A stretch of DNA of 64,000 nt from Symbiodinium natans (GCA_905221605.1 CAJNDS010002801.1:126001-190000), one strand, 5' to 3'. Positions 46,501 through 57,921 are shown, numbered from the stretch's first letter. Numbers and translations: made by a program. The notes: generated by a model not told the origin, from the sequence alone.

Positions 46501-47948
46501 CCTGATTGGGCCTCTGGAATACCATGGGAAAGGCAGGTGAATACCAAATGCATGAGGGGTCGTGGCTTGCCATTGCACAGGGTTTCCACCAGAGCAATGC
46601 ACATTGGGGATCTTCAGCGCTTCTGCTACCTGCTTGACGTCGTCGTTTGCTGTCGAGGTGCCAACAACAATCGCATCCACATCCCCAGCAGCGCTCAGGC
46701 AGCTTTGAATGTTGGAGGTAACGTTGGGATCGTTTGCTGTCAGCTCCAATTCGCAAAGGGACGCATTCAAGAAGTACGGTGACTGGACATCATTTGCAAT
46801 GGCAAAGCCACCTTCCCTGTTCAGAAACGGGACGAAGAAGTCAAGGAAGCCATCTTTCCACCCCGCGTTGCTTTGCAGTGTGTTGTGGATCCTTGCCAGG
46901 ACTGCTGGCCAAACAAATCACGCAAACAAAGCAGAGAAAACGAGTCAAAGTCATTCCATGTGTAGTTGAAGACTAAACCCGGCTGGTGCAAGTTGCCGGT
47001 GGCTTTCTAGCTGCAAGTGGCCATCCAGCTTAGCTTTCAAACTCATCGGTGCTGCAGGCCACACTTAGAGGGGCTTGCGAGGATGCTCTACATGAATTGC
47101 TGTGCCTGCTTTCAAAAAAAAAAAATATATATATATATATGTAGGTACGATTAGGTACGTATATAACCTGCCCGTAGCCCCAGCCATAGCTGTTCTTCCC
47201 AATACGCAGGACCCGTCCTGACAAGCTGTCAGAAGCTTCTTGTCTGTTGGTCTGGGCCCACAAGCCTTGCGTGGCAGCTTCTTTCACGCCCTTATCGCGT
47301 GGCGCTGAACGACCACGGTGTTCCTTCATGTTAATCCAGGCCTACTGTGCTCAGGAATGTTTCGGCTAGCTCATATGGTGGAGACACACACACACATGGC
47401 TGCTTGTCTCTAGGCAAAACAAATAGCGCTTCGACCACTCAGAGACGTCTTTGTAGGTGGCACGGCTGGACGGTGCTTCCATGGGACACGAGTGACAAGG
47501 TGAGGAAGGGCTGTGGAAACTCCATTTCTCAGTACCACAATTGAACAAAGCACAAGAGGTGCAAGCGTACGTGGGCGGGCATCGGAAGTGGCTTCCCAAA
47601 TGCGAGGTTGACAGATTTTCGCGTTCCAGCCTGCGAAATCTCGGGTACAGCAGTCTCGAGCGGCTCTAAAGGGGAGCCAGAGGGTCAAGATACAAACTGC
47701 TTGCGGCCTTGTCACAGGGGCACTAGGTTACGTAAGCCCGGGACAAAGGAATTCATGGTAAAAATAGTCTTGCGAGGAAAGGGCAACCTACCATTGCGGT
47801 TTCCTCATTCCCACCATGCATCTAAACCTTTCTGTCAAACCTGAACTGATGCGGCAAGAGTCATGACCACATTGACGGTGCCAGCTTCTATGTGTCGAAT
47901 CCAGCATGCGGCAAGGCACAAGACCACAAGGAGTCTCATGGTCTCCAT
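39771..47948 (-). CDS. Receptor-like protein: Venus-flytrap, Cys-rich, polytopic membrane, TIR-like
   Basis: Exons: 47948-47841, [at least one missing], 46904-45880, 45727-45487, 45430-45359, 44708-44640, 44474-44385, 44301-43900, 42785-41692, 41418-41313, 41269-39771. From 46904 onward all joins keep frame and phase. Introns include GC-AG (45358-44709) and GT-AG of only 43 bp (41312-41270) and 56 bp (45486-45431). The protein of about 1,550 residues has a signal peptide, a periplasmic-binding-protein type 1 domain, a GCC2/GCC3-like cysteine-rich stalk, about ten membrane spans and a cytoplasmic TIR-like region. The order resembles class C GPCRs up to the membrane part, with a TIR effector added. 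The weak points are the exon 1 to 46904 join (phase mismatch) and splicing near 41850-41692. Function as a ligand-gated TIR signal transducer is inference. Confidence 0.75.
41313..42785 (-). CDS. Receptor membrane region exons
   Basis: The exon 42785-41692 opens with a last cysteine-rich unit (ENSVRCPGGLSLGQCPMGMH) and then six hydrophobic segments, starting LAVWPAVICFILAVVGLLLL. Exon 41418-41313 adds another (LRNLIVGLCPILFVHLPAV). The 3' part of the first exon after FSVFTASSIAPF could contain one more short intron, because two frames are plausible there. Confidence 0.65.
43201..43730. repeat. CATAC and ACAT microsatellite array
   Basis: Pentanucleotide CATAC repeats pass into tetranucleotide ACAT/ACAG repeats and a TA run. 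The tract lies in the 1.1-kb receptor intron 43899-42786. A short AAAT repeat follows at about 43805-43828. Confidence 0.95.
43900..44708 (-). CDS. Receptor Cys-rich GCC2/GCC3-like exons
   Basis: Exons 44708-44640, 44474-44385 and 44301-43900. They encode repeated CxxC-type units such as CPEGTYRSLPSNG, SECQQCEIGTGLLPN, TSCSACPAGRE and CHKCPKGQARAGNRSSSCEL, as in GCC2/GCC3 (ephrin-receptor-like) repeats. The exon ends at a consensus GTGAGA donor. This is probably the rigid stalk between the ligand-binding and membrane parts. Confidence 0.75.
44731..44780. repeat. Five tandem 10-bp units
   Basis: Units are AACTCATGGG twice, then AGCTCATGGG, AGCTCGTGGG and AGCTCATGGG. They lie in the receptor intron 45358-44709, just upstream of its acceptor. 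Confidence 0.95.
44964..45017. repeat. Two adjacent perfect hairpins
   Basis: AGACATGCAGC at 44964-44974 pairs with 44977-44987 (2-base loop). CGCAAGGTTT at 44991-45000 pairs with 45008-45017 (7-base loop). Both stems are perfect. They lie within the receptor intron 45358-44709. Confidence 0.85.
45359..46904 (-). CDS. Receptor ectodomain: periplasmic-binding (Venus-flytrap) exons
   Basis: Exons 46904-45880, 45727-45487 and 45430-45359. Family-typical elements appear in order: a WKDGFLDFFVPFLNREGGF helix-loop, VDAIVVGTSTANDDVKQVAE, RVVIIRSYDWGF, a GGGQWHHG turn, FSDPYFTSSSEMVSQFSEML, YDAAACTAAGISLAFSLQKY and IGNLNDETLFGVLRFNR. This is the layout of ANF-receptor/branched-chain amino-acid binding domains. 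The ligand cannot be predicted. Confidence 0.75.
47108..47142. repeat. Poly-A and TA tract
   Basis: An A run is followed by (TA)n. It lies in the interval between receptor exon 1 and the exon starting at 46904. A possible missing exon near 47.3-47.17 kb (reading INMKEHRGRS onward) adjoins it but is not proven. Confidence 0.85.
47841..47948 (-). CDS. Receptor exon 1: start codon and signal peptide
   Basis: The start at 47948 (or the in-frame ATG at 47939) gives METMRLLVVLCLAACWIRHI, a clear signal peptide. It is followed by GTVNVVMTLAAS, which fits the first beta strand of a periplasmic-binding-type domain. The donor after VQ is CAG/GTTTGA. Confidence 0.65.
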
Positions 47949-48049
47949 GGTTCTCAGAGTTCGAGAGGCTCCCCGAAGCCAGCCATCAGCCTCCCTTTTA
48001 GAGGTGATGCTGGCTGCGCTGATTTCTCCGCAAGCCCAGAAAGCTGGCG

Positions 48050-49140
48050 GCACATGGGCACATGGTTCTCAGAGCACCGCTTCGGCAGAAAAGGTGGGAC
48101 ATGTTGTTTTACGCTCGGCCTGTGTTCAACTATGTTCTAAACCTGAAAGCCTTCGCGCCCGTCCTCTGAGGCGCCCACCCGCGCCTTTCGCGGACTTGCC
48201 GTGAAAGTCATCCTGACGGGCCGCTGTTCTATCGAAGTGACGACTTCAAAAGGGAATCAGGAGATTCCAGAGCTTCCGATTGGAAAGACTGCCTCCTCCA
48301 GCGAGAAAGCACAGCGCAAGTTTCTATGGTTGATATGGGTGCAGTGTTTGTTTTGGTTTGTGATCGTGTCGCCTTTGACTGTCAGAGTCCGAGGAAATTG
48401 TTTCGCACAACATGTTGAACAATGTTGAGACCATTCGCGCATGTTCATGTCATAATTGAGTTCCTTTGGGGAACTCCTCTTTACAGCGTCTTCACCCTAC
48501 GCTCCACCACATATGCCAGACATGCCAAACTTGTGCATGGCAAGGTGCGTGTTTGGAAAGCGCTCCAGCCGGGGTTTTACTGGCTATGGAAAGAATCCCT
48601 CTCTCTCTCTCTCCTTCTTCTTCTTCTTCTTCTTGTTCTTCTTATTCTTCTTCCTCGTCTTTTTCTTCTTCTTCTTCTTCTCCTTCTCCTTCTCCTTCTT
48701 CTTCGGGGCTTGAGGAGGGTGAACCCTCCCAGGCGCACCCAGTCTGCGTCTCTCTCTCGTTCGCTTTCTCTCTCTCTCTCTCTCTCTCTCCACATCCAAG
48801 AGCCCCAAAATCCTGTTTATTCTGCCACCCGCACATTCCACGTGTTGACTGGTTTTCAACGACAAGAGGGAAGACAAATTTGCCAAAACCACATTCAGTG
48901 CAACCTTAATTACAGGACTTGCAGAGGTCCTTTCGGTGTCGCAAGGAACTCCTGTTGAACAGCACTCTAGAACTTGGCAGCCCAGTCACCATATTGTGAT
49001 AACGTCACCCTTTTGGGGTTGGTTGCTTTTTGAGGAACCCAGAACGAAAGAAATGGCAAAAAGGGTACCACTGGGCTGCCAGGAGAACAAGCCCAGAAAC
49101 CCCAAGAGGCAAAGCAAACAGGAACCCCGAGGAAGTCAAA
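48050..49140. other. Intergenic region with CT/TTC microsatellite
   Basis: It separates the receptor start (47948) from the stop of the next gene at 49146. A polypyrimidine tract (CTCTCT, then CTT/TTC repeats) covers 48598-48795, giving spurious Lys/Glu/Arg- or Leu/Ser-rich frames. I see no gene. It is the likely promoter side of the receptor, but no motif could be assigned. Confidence 0.7.
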
Positions 49141-49145
49141 ACGAA

Positions 49146-50107
49146 TCAGACAGGAGGGTCGTGCCGCTGGACCTTGTTGTAGATGATGTCCTTTTCTTGC
49201 AGATCTGCTTCAGAAATCGCCAGGTAGTACCTGTCATGTGAATGTGTGATGCTTGGCAAGGATTCCTGTCATCTCTGCAACATCTGCTATGACTAAAGAG
49301 CGAGGCCTATCAGTGCACTGAGCTCAAGCTTGACAACATCAGGGGAGGAAGGCATTCTACTCACAAAAGAAGAATCTGCATGGCATGGCCGTGGCCTCTA
49401 GCAACGCAAAAAGTTGGCGATTCGTGCGCTCTTTGGACCTCAGCCCTCGGCCCACTACCAAGGTGGCGCAGTAGAACCGGCCTGAGCTCTCCAACACCAT
49501 CAGGGTTGTTTTTGCCACCCAGTACTCGGGGTTAGTTGAACCCCACCAGAACTGATTAGGAGAGTACAAAATACACCCAGGCAGAACATCAACGAGATCC
49601 GTTTCTCATCTCCCTGGCCGCACAGGGCGCTCCTTGCGGCTGGACTCAGAACTGACATGATCTCTCTGACATCGACTCGGCTTACTTGTGATCAAAGGGT
49701 GCATGCCCAAACCGCGCTCGGCACTCCATCATGAGCATGTCCGCTGGCCGTGTCGCTCCCATGTCATGGACGGTAGCGCATCTGCGACAGACTTTGTGAA
49801 GTCCGAGTTTGCCCAGGGATGCGACGTGGGGAGGAGGGAGGGGGGTGAAACGTCACACACGCTCAGAGTTGGCAACTACTGGACACTGCTCATCGTCTTT
49901 GTTGCAAAGATTCCAGTGGCTCCAGGTACAGTAGTGGTGAGCAGTGGTTTTCAAATAAGAAGGTAACTGCGCAATCATCATGAATCTTCGTGGTTCTCGC
50001 ACTGGCACGTGCGTGCCTGCACACCATCAACTCATCACAATCGACACCTCTCTCGCGCACTCTACAAATTCTCAACCTGCGCCAAGAATGGCCGCATGCA
50101 GTGTATG

Positions 50108-50138
<31 letters not shown>

Positions 50139-50769
50139 CTGTAAGACAGTATCTGTATGTATATTATATATGTATGAGCGAAAGCTAAATTCTTATCCAG
50201 CACCGGTAGCAGGCGTGCGCACCAACGAGCCATTGCTCCGCATTACGAGTAGCCCATGTGACATGGATCACGTTCCAACAGGCCACAGCGAGATTGGGAC
50301 AACTTCCGTCTTGCGGGACAACTTCCACATCTACCCGAATCTACCCAGTAGCTGTCGCTTTGGGCACAGCTTGCTGGCACCATCTCCGAGCCCCGAACGT
50401 GAGGCTGTACTCGATGCCGGTGTCCTAAAGTTCTGCACGCATCACGCGATTGAGGAGTTCGGGATCTACAGGAGCTCCTTCAGGAACTCATGGGACACGG
50501 GCTCTATCACCCAAATGTCCTGCAGCAGAGCTTTCCACGTCAGAAGAACTGTCAAGGTAGTCCAGCAACCTGTTTACTACATGGCAGAGCCTTGAGGCCA
50601 GGAGTTTTGTGGTCATCAAGCCCCCCAAGGTTTCGATATCTCATTAGTCTCATGGTCGGGGCGTAGGGCCAATGTGGATCAGAAGTCTACAGACCTTCGC
50701 GCAGAACTCGCGGATGTCCAACGTCTCGTCACGGACAGTGCGCATGTATGGAGCCTTCTTCCTCGGTTT
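49146..50769 (-). CDS. 3' exons of an unrecognised multi-exon gene
   Basis: Four exons are well bounded: 50769-50695 (KAPYMRTVRDETLDIREFCA, donor GTCTGT), 50519-50470 (DIWVIEPVSHEFLKELL, donor GTAGAT), 49551-49365 (FWWGSTNPEYWVAKTTLMVL, donor GTGAGT) and 49230-49146 (YYLAISEADLQEKDIIYNKV, ending in TGA). Phases show that further short exons are missing between them. The family was not recognised. The first exon resembles an exon at 37658-37567. Confidence 0.5.
50103..50137. repeat. GTAT microsatellite
   Basis: A pure (GTAT)n run, intronic in the gene above. Confidence 0.95.
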
Positions 50770-51942
50770 CTGGAACATTTGTGCAGCAACTCAGGCCACG
50801 AGAGCACAATGGCCGAGAGCGAGGCTCCCATGCACAGCTAGCCGCCAGGAAGCCTCAGCAGCCGAAGGCAACTTGAACAGCTTGAGGGACCGGCTTTGAT
50901 ACCTACTTTGAGTCCCCTGAACCCACTGCAGACCTGCATGATCCTGCATGCCACTGCATGCCACAGGCAAACTCTTCTGCGTGACTCGGCGCAGAACCGC
51001 GTCTGTGTGGGCTGTATAACCTCGCAGAACGACAGTTTTGGATAGTTTTGGGCCTCTAGCAACTCCTGGAGGGCATCATGAAAAGTTCGCGCGCGCGCGC
51101 GGAAACGCCTTTGTGCCGATGCGCCGTTCCTGTGCAATGTGCCGACTCGACGCCGCCATGCCTTTTTGCAGCCGGACTAGCAGAACCTTGCCGCTCCTTT
51201 GGCACGGAGCGCAGGGAACAGAGCAATGATGGAGCCACATGGAGCGATAGCTTGGCACGGAGTGGAAACCTTTTGACACATCCCTTTGCTGTGCCGGCAC
51301 GGTTTTTGCAAGCCTCGACGTGGCTAGACATCGTTTCATTGACGCACATGTGCCTGCATGACATCCTCGCATAGGCCTACGGATCTGATGACATGCTCAT
51401 GGCATGGCGTTGTTGCGGTGATAGTGGTAGTCACATTGCCATTGTACCGCGGCATGATCAGATTGTCCCTCATTGGTCAGGTTCGACGGAGAGGGTCAGC
51501 CGGCATTGTTTCAGCAGACCTAAAGTCAGGAAGAAGGAGGAAGGATTACATCCCATCATAAAAGTAGAAAGGCGCAACTTCATGGCTCAATGATCTGCTG
51601 CTCGCGATGAAATAAGCTCCTGATCAATAGATCATCAACATGCCCGAGGAGAACTTTTAGGAGCCACAGCGCTTGCTGCAAACTAGCCTGGCCTGATGGG
51701 CAACCCGAAGGAGAGGGCGACGGAGCCTCAGCGGGTTTGGTCTTGGTGTGGAATGAGAGAGTATGCTAATTTAAGAATACGTGAATATTATACTCATATA
51801 AGAATGTAATACTCTCATGATGTATTGATGTACTAATGGAATCATGTAATATTTTAACAATGTATTCATGACAATACTGTAATACAGCAACCATGTAGTA
51901 AATGCAAGATAAGAATGATAATCAGAATACTAGTAAGAATAT

Positions 51943-51943
51943 G

Positions 51944-52005
<62 letters not shown>

Positions 52006-52083
52006 CTACAACAACAACCACAACCACAACCACAACCACAACGACAACGACAACGATAACGATAACAATAACAATAACAATAA
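51943..52083. repeat. AAC trinucleotide microsatellite
   Basis: A long (AAC)n run decays into AACCAC, GATAAC and AATAAC. The poly-Asn open frame over it is an artefact. Confidence 0.95.
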
Positions 52084-52229
52084 ATCACAATATTAATAGT
52101 AATAATATACCAAGAAAATAATGATGATCTTCGGCCAGTGGCCTTTGGGATCCAGTGGGACACGCCGGCTGTGGAGCCTGGGCGAACAAAGCTGGGAGTT
52201 TGGAAAACAAAGCAACTGAGAGCAGACTT

Positions 52230-52310
52230 ATAACCCAAGTGTAACCATTTTAGGGCACTTAAGGGAGCATACGTATAACCCAATTATAACCATCTTAGGG
52301 CACTTAAGGG
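52230..52310. repeat. 36-bp direct repeat
   Basis: Two copies begin ATAACCCAA and end TTAGGGCACTTAAGGG. They differ at a few positions and are spaced 45 bp start to start. Confidence 0.85.
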
Positions 52311-53655
52311 GCTCATAAGTGGGTTACAAGTCCAGTCGGCCCAGAACGGGGCATGGCAGAGTCTGACAGCAGCAGTTTCAGCACCCCCTTTTCTCCGGGA
52401 GGCCCTCCGCAAGTCAAACATGAATGCCAAATACTCCTCCTTGCGGCTGCCCACCATGTGGCAGAATTGATTGTCCTGACATGGTTTGTTGTTCAGATTT
52501 GTTGCTCAGATTTTTCTCATTCTTAGTGTTTTTGACTTGCTTCTCCAAGGATCTCTCCTTAGCACACCATGCCAAGGCGCATCTATGGCCGTCAGAGCCT
52601 TGAGTGGCAACCGGGCCACACCCAAATGCTGCACATAGCGTCCACGAGGCAGGACCCGCGCTTCAAAGGAATACCTCTGGTAGCAGGCAAGGGTACCAAG
52701 CGCGGCTGCAGGGCTTCACTCAAGATAGGCGACAGTTGCAGGCAGCTTCAGTCACGGCCCAGCCGGAAAACAAACAGACAAAGAGGTGAGTGACCCCTCT
52801 CTAGCTTGTAACAAAATTCCCGCCCCCCAAAGAATTAAAAAATTGAATCCTAACTGCAGCCCCGCCGCCCCAAGAGGCGCACATCTTCCCGGAGCTCTTC
52901 AAGTGAGTAGCCGCAATCCTCCACCAGGAAGCGGGCCTTCACTGAACTCCGGTGACCCCCGCCCCCACCCCCCGAACCCCGCAAGAAAGACACAGACCAG
53001 CTGGTGCAGAGCTGATAGTCTGAAAGGTGCCTTTCCCATCACAGGGCGTTCACAGTTTTAGGCCGCAAACCAACGAATGCTTTGCTGACTCTCAGCCTCT
53101 TGCAGCAGAGCCATGCGGGCACTTACAGCATCACCAAGTCAGGGCCGAGGAACAGTGGGCTCGACAACGGCGAGTGCATCTGGCCAGGCATAGAAGCCCA
53201 GGCACTCCCTGCAGAATCAGACTGAGAAACAACTTTCGGAGTTCTTCGAGAGGAAGCATTCATTCAAACGGTGTGGACGGTTGGGTACGGAGGGTCTAGG
53301 GCCTCTACGGTTTTTGCTTCGACGACTTGTGCAGCCTTCCAAGCCGCTCATCACCATTCAGCTAGGTTCCATTGCTGACCTGCTAGCTCTGCATCGTTGT
53401 CATCGTTATCATCGCAGATAGGGCCTTGGGGCCTTACGTCTTCAATTTCCGTATGAGTAGTCCACGGTCCAAAACGCGCCCACAGAGGTTGCATCGTTCG
53501 GTGTCAAGGCATGGTAGGAACGCAATGGACATACCGATGCAATGTTCGGCCTTGCGGGCTCATGGGAGGGTTCGTTCGTGTTTTTCGTACGTTTCTGTGC
53601 CATGTTTCTGTGCCATGCAGAGCCGCGGCCGCTTTGGGGTGTAAGAGTCTTGGTT

Positions 53656-56600
53656 TCAAGAAGCCCCTTCAGCAAAAATGACTGAGCCGTAGGACGTCCG
53701 GAGCTCTGGCTCGAACCGGAGCAGGCAAAGGATTCTGGAGCTCTCGGCATGTGAGCCCTGAACTGCTCTTGTGGCGTGGGCGTGCTCTTGGGGGCGGGTG
53801 ATCCTGCCTTGTTTGGGGTCTACGCCATCTACGCCGGCCCAGCTCTCCATCTGCAGCCCAGATCGCACAATTGCATTCACAACCTGTCCCGGAGCCCTTC
53901 CCCTTCCTCTCACGCCAGGCTACGGGCTGCCAGGATCAACTCCAAGGAAGTGGCGCCTTGGCCGAGGCAGGGCAACTCCCGGAAGCCACCGCAGCTCTTG
54001 AGAAAAAAACTGAGAGCAGGAAACGACGCTCAAAGTAACTACTAAGAGCCTTTGCAGCCTTGACAGGGTCGCGGTACTGGAGGTGGAGCAAGGCCCCGAC
54101 AGGAACTGTACCAGCGGTGCCAGCTGCTTCTTGGCGTCCAGCGTCCCGAGAAGGAGCATCGGATAGTTCTTCACCTGAGCAGAAGCAGGTGCGGAAACAT
54201 GCTTGCTGACACAAAGTAAGTCCCTCGCCGCATAGGCCATTTGCTCGCCGGAGAGTTGCGGACCAAGCCTATTATGCATACACGATGTGGATCGCAGAAA
54301 AATTGAATCAAATGTTATGCCCCGACTCAGCAGCAAGCGGGTCTTCTCGAAGGAAGTGCAGCAGCTTGGACAACTCCTAAAGCATGCTCAGGCATGCTCC
54401 CCGACATGTTGCAAAGAGTGATGGCACTTGGCTGCATCTGATTCTGAGAGGTGTTGCTGCACTGGCATTTCCGCTTAGTGGTCCTCTGGCACACGGAGCA
54501 GAAGTCGCGGAGCCCGTCGCGCGGCCTCACCAGCAAATGCAGAGACAGAGGATGCCATGCTTCAGGGCTGGAGGCTCAAGCGAAGAGAACACGGGGCGAC
54601 AGAGTCTGCCAAGACTGTTGATCCAAACCGACGCAGACATGTGAATGTGTGAGACGAGGGATTGCAAGTAGGCGAAGTAGGAGTACAGGCATGCGCTGCT
54701 GTCAGACCGCTCCAAGCAATGCACAGGTAAAAGTGCGCATCTCTGTTTTCAGAAAGGTTTCTGTTGTCTGCATGCTGCAAGGGCAGTGGCAGGAGAAGGG
54801 CCTCTTCAAAGGGCAGGCCCCAGGAACTGAAAAGCTCCTGCGGAACAAAGAGTGCCAAAGGCAGCTGGCATGGCATTCCAACCATTCTGAAGTGGAGCCA
54901 TCAAGAAAACTCGTCACTACGTCTGTTGCCTGCAGTTCCATGACAGCTGACCCGTCAACCATCAGCACCTGCTCGAACAAGCAGGCGCCACAATCATTCG
55001 CAGAACAGGGCTGGCCAAGCTATAAGCTGAGGAACCCGGTATGGCCATAGAAGCACTAGAGTTCACTAGAGGAAGCCTCTTCAACTCCCGATCGACTTTC
55101 GCCTCAGGGAACTTCTTCAGCAGATCGCCAAACCTAGTTGCAGCACATCATGCAACAAGGCAAACCAGCGCAAGACACGTGCAACATGCAACGCCTAGCA
55201 GCTCTAGCACGTCTAGGATGAGCCAATGGCACATCTCGTGGAAGCGACGCTTGCAGCGCTTGAGCTGTGGCCTTTGCGTGCCCCGATGCAGCACAAAACG
55301 TGCAATCTCTAGAGTCTAGAGCGCTGATGCCACATTCCTTCAATCAGGCTCAATGCCCTCCGAGCCTGAATGTCCTCAACTTTCACTTCCAGAAGCTCCG
55401 GATGGCGTGCGATGGCAGCGCGAAGCGCCTGCAATGCTTGAAATCTGTGCTGCTCCGCTGTTTCTCGATTACATCCGGGAAGCTGGGCTTCTCAGCAAGG
55501 GCCGACATGGAGCAAAGTGTGAACTTAAGACCTGGGGCGAAGATCTTCTTAGGCGGTCTTCACTCTTCTTCTCAGATGAACAGTTTGCAAGGGCTTTCTT
55601 TTTTAGGACGTTGACATGCAGCACAAGCCGTTAGCTACTGAATTTTCAAGCATCCTGACATGAGGTAGGTGGGGAGACAAACTTCTCCAAGAAGACAAGA
55701 GGGATGGTAAACGAGAACGATCGCGACCTTCCAACGCGCAAGCTCTTGTGACTTTGTAAAACGAGCCCAGAAATTGAGACGATCACCCACACGAGAAAGG
55801 AGAGGAATGACACTGGAATGACAAAGAAATACAGGCAGAGGCTGGGGCCACGACTGAGTGATGGATGCTAGCAACTGACAGACTTAGCAATGGCTCACAA
55901 GACATCACAAGACTGATTACGACATCCCTGCCTCACGCTGAACATTCCACGAGCGCAGCAACTGAAGCACCTGTTTGCAAGACAGTAGCATGTCCCGCAT
56001 CTGCTCCACCCGAGTACGCCAATGACGCATGCCGCTGGACAACTTAGGATGGTATAAATGGAACACGACTGTGTGGCAGTGGTGGTCTTCGAAACGATAA
56101 CTGAAATTGAATAATTGCTCGTACGACGTCCCGAGCAAAATTGCATGAGAGCAGTGGGACACTGAGAGCACGGCACGGCTAAAGTCACTTGCTGCATTTG
56201 CTGCATCTTGTGCTGCCTTCACCTTGGAAGGCAGGAAGAATGTAAAAGTAAGCCACGCGTCTCAGAGATGTTTCAATTCTGCCTCGAGTATTATTGTTAG
56301 CCAGCAGCACGCAACATCGAAAGTAGCGAAGTAAAGCAGAAGGAAGTGGCTTAGCCTAGCCGTGTGCTCGAGTTCAGAAGCAGATCATCAACAAACCACT
56401 AAAACACTGCTGTCGCTCTTGTGATTCTGCCACGGCTATGCCTGCGCGGCTGCACAACAGCGAGGGCCAACATGCACGAAGTCCTCGAAGTCTAAACCCA
56501 TTCATCCTTCGTATATTTGTAGTCTTGCTAGACTCGCCTGCTTCGTCAAACAACTGTGTCTTGACCTGAAATGCAGGTTGTCATTGCAATCGTGGCCGGA

Positions 56601-57921
56601 ATCGGGCGTTGCACTAACCGTCGGCGTGTCGTCCCCACCATCGCCATGAATGGTAAGCCTAAGTCTCTTACCTTCACCAGAGCCTAAGATTGATACGACT
56701 TACCCGAAGTCTGACAGTTACCACAGAGTCTAGGATCGGTATTGACATGCTGAAAAGACGAGAAAAGCACAAGCAAGAAAACAAGCAGCCGTAGCAAAAA
56801 GAGTGGCAGCACCCCATGCCCATTGCAATGGTAAATGAATGATTGATCCTGTATGACTGAGGAACCGTCCTAGCTTCCTTAGTCGCTCATCGGCCACAGC
56901 ACTCTGTCCGCATCCCTGGTGGCTCCGTGCCGGCTGGCCAGGGGCAGCTTCTCCAGAACGCGCTGCGCAGATTCGGCAGGGAAGCCAACGTCCAACAGAA
57001 GGTCCTGGCATTTGGGCGGCAAAAGCGAGGTTCACTACGGTTCATCCGAGTCAGGGGTGTTGTGCAGACTACAGAGAAAGGCTGAAGCCTTCCAGACTCT
57101 AAACAACTAGTGAGAGACACTTGTTAAGCCCAGCGGGCACTGAAAGCTCTGACACTGAGCTGTCCTGCAGGTCACCTGGCGCTTTGGCCAGAATCGCACG
57201 CCTTCCAATCTGGGCCAAGGATGTCAAGGACCTGCCAGAGACCCCCGAACAACTTTCCGGAAGCCATGAACGCCTGTTTAGCCCTGAAGCCTTCGCCAGC
57301 CATGGTGGATGGGCACGAGCATTGCGTTGCCGGACGGCGCTTACAACGAAGATAGACTCACTGAGAGCGTCTGCTGAGCTTTGACAGTATTTAACGTGAG
57401 GCCACATGCACTCAGTCTCGCTGCTTTTCATGACAAGACCCTGATTGGATCCCTTTCAGAATGCGATGCGTTCAAACTTGTGGAGCCAGGGGATGGCCTG
57501 AGCCTGAAGAAAATTTGCAGGAGTCTTCAACTCGACAACTTCGACAACCACCTGCCCCGATTGTCCGAGCTGTTGCTGCAACCTGATTGATATCTTGTGC
57601 TCACACAACACAGGACAAGAAGTACAAACTCTCCACTGGCAAGCTGGGGTCTGAGATGGTCGTGTCCCTTGACTACTGTCATCTACGCTTCTATGGCATG
57701 GCGGTTTGAAGGGTCCAATGCGCCCTGAAGCACACAAAAATCCATGCGAAAGCCGTTTCAAATAAAATACTCCCAGTCTAACATGGTGGCCTGACCATTC
57801 CAGACCCTTGCACGAGTCCTTGGAGATAGGGTGCAACCAGTATAGCGCCTCGCAACCCAAGCCTGGAAAACCCCAATAAAGCAAGAGCTTGGCTGGGGCG
57901 CCGTGCATGAAGTAGAAGCCT
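53656..57921 (-). CDS. Multi-exon gene of unknown function, possible 3'-5' exonuclease motif
   Basis: Well-bounded exons are about 57921-57771 (GFYFMHGAPAKLLLYWGFPG), about 57004-56900 (DLLLDVGFPAESAQRVLEKL), 56222-55937 (LFNFSYRFEDHHCHTVVFHL), 55428-55334 (AIARHPELLEVKVEDIQARR), 55271-55211 (RCKRRFHEMCHWLILD), 55133-55077 (FGDLLKKFPEAKVDREL) and one near 54376 (ELSKLLHFLREDPLAAE). An exon near 54265-54200 reads LGPQLSGEQMAYAARDLL, which looks like motif III of DEDD exonucleases (LSxxQxxYAAxD). The end is an exon with a stop at 53656. The joins 55428/55271 and 55271/55133 are phase-consistent; others are open. It may be more than one gene. The exonuclease idea rests on one motif. Confidence 0.45.

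Larger units (their letters stand above)
50900..53640. other. No clearly supported gene
   Basis: This may hold 5' exons of the gene ending at 49146. It also contains an AT-rich tract of decayed ATGTAATACT-like units at 51760-51900, an (AAC)n microsatellite at 51943-52083 and a 36-bp direct repeat (52230-52265 and 52275-52310). Confidence 0.4.

Noticed and set aside
48422-48958. 178-codon plus-strand frame with Leu-rich and Ser-rich stretches
   Set aside because: It spans a CT/CTT microsatellite and has no coding character outside it.
51902-52096. Poly-Asn open frame
   Set aside because: Translation of an AAC microsatellite.
54112-54174. Exon NYPMLLLGTLDAKKQLAPL joined to exon VPVGALLHLQYRDPVKAAKAL (54105-54043)
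   Set aside because: Only 6 bp separate them, too short for an intron; the two readings are mutually exclusive and neither was called separately.
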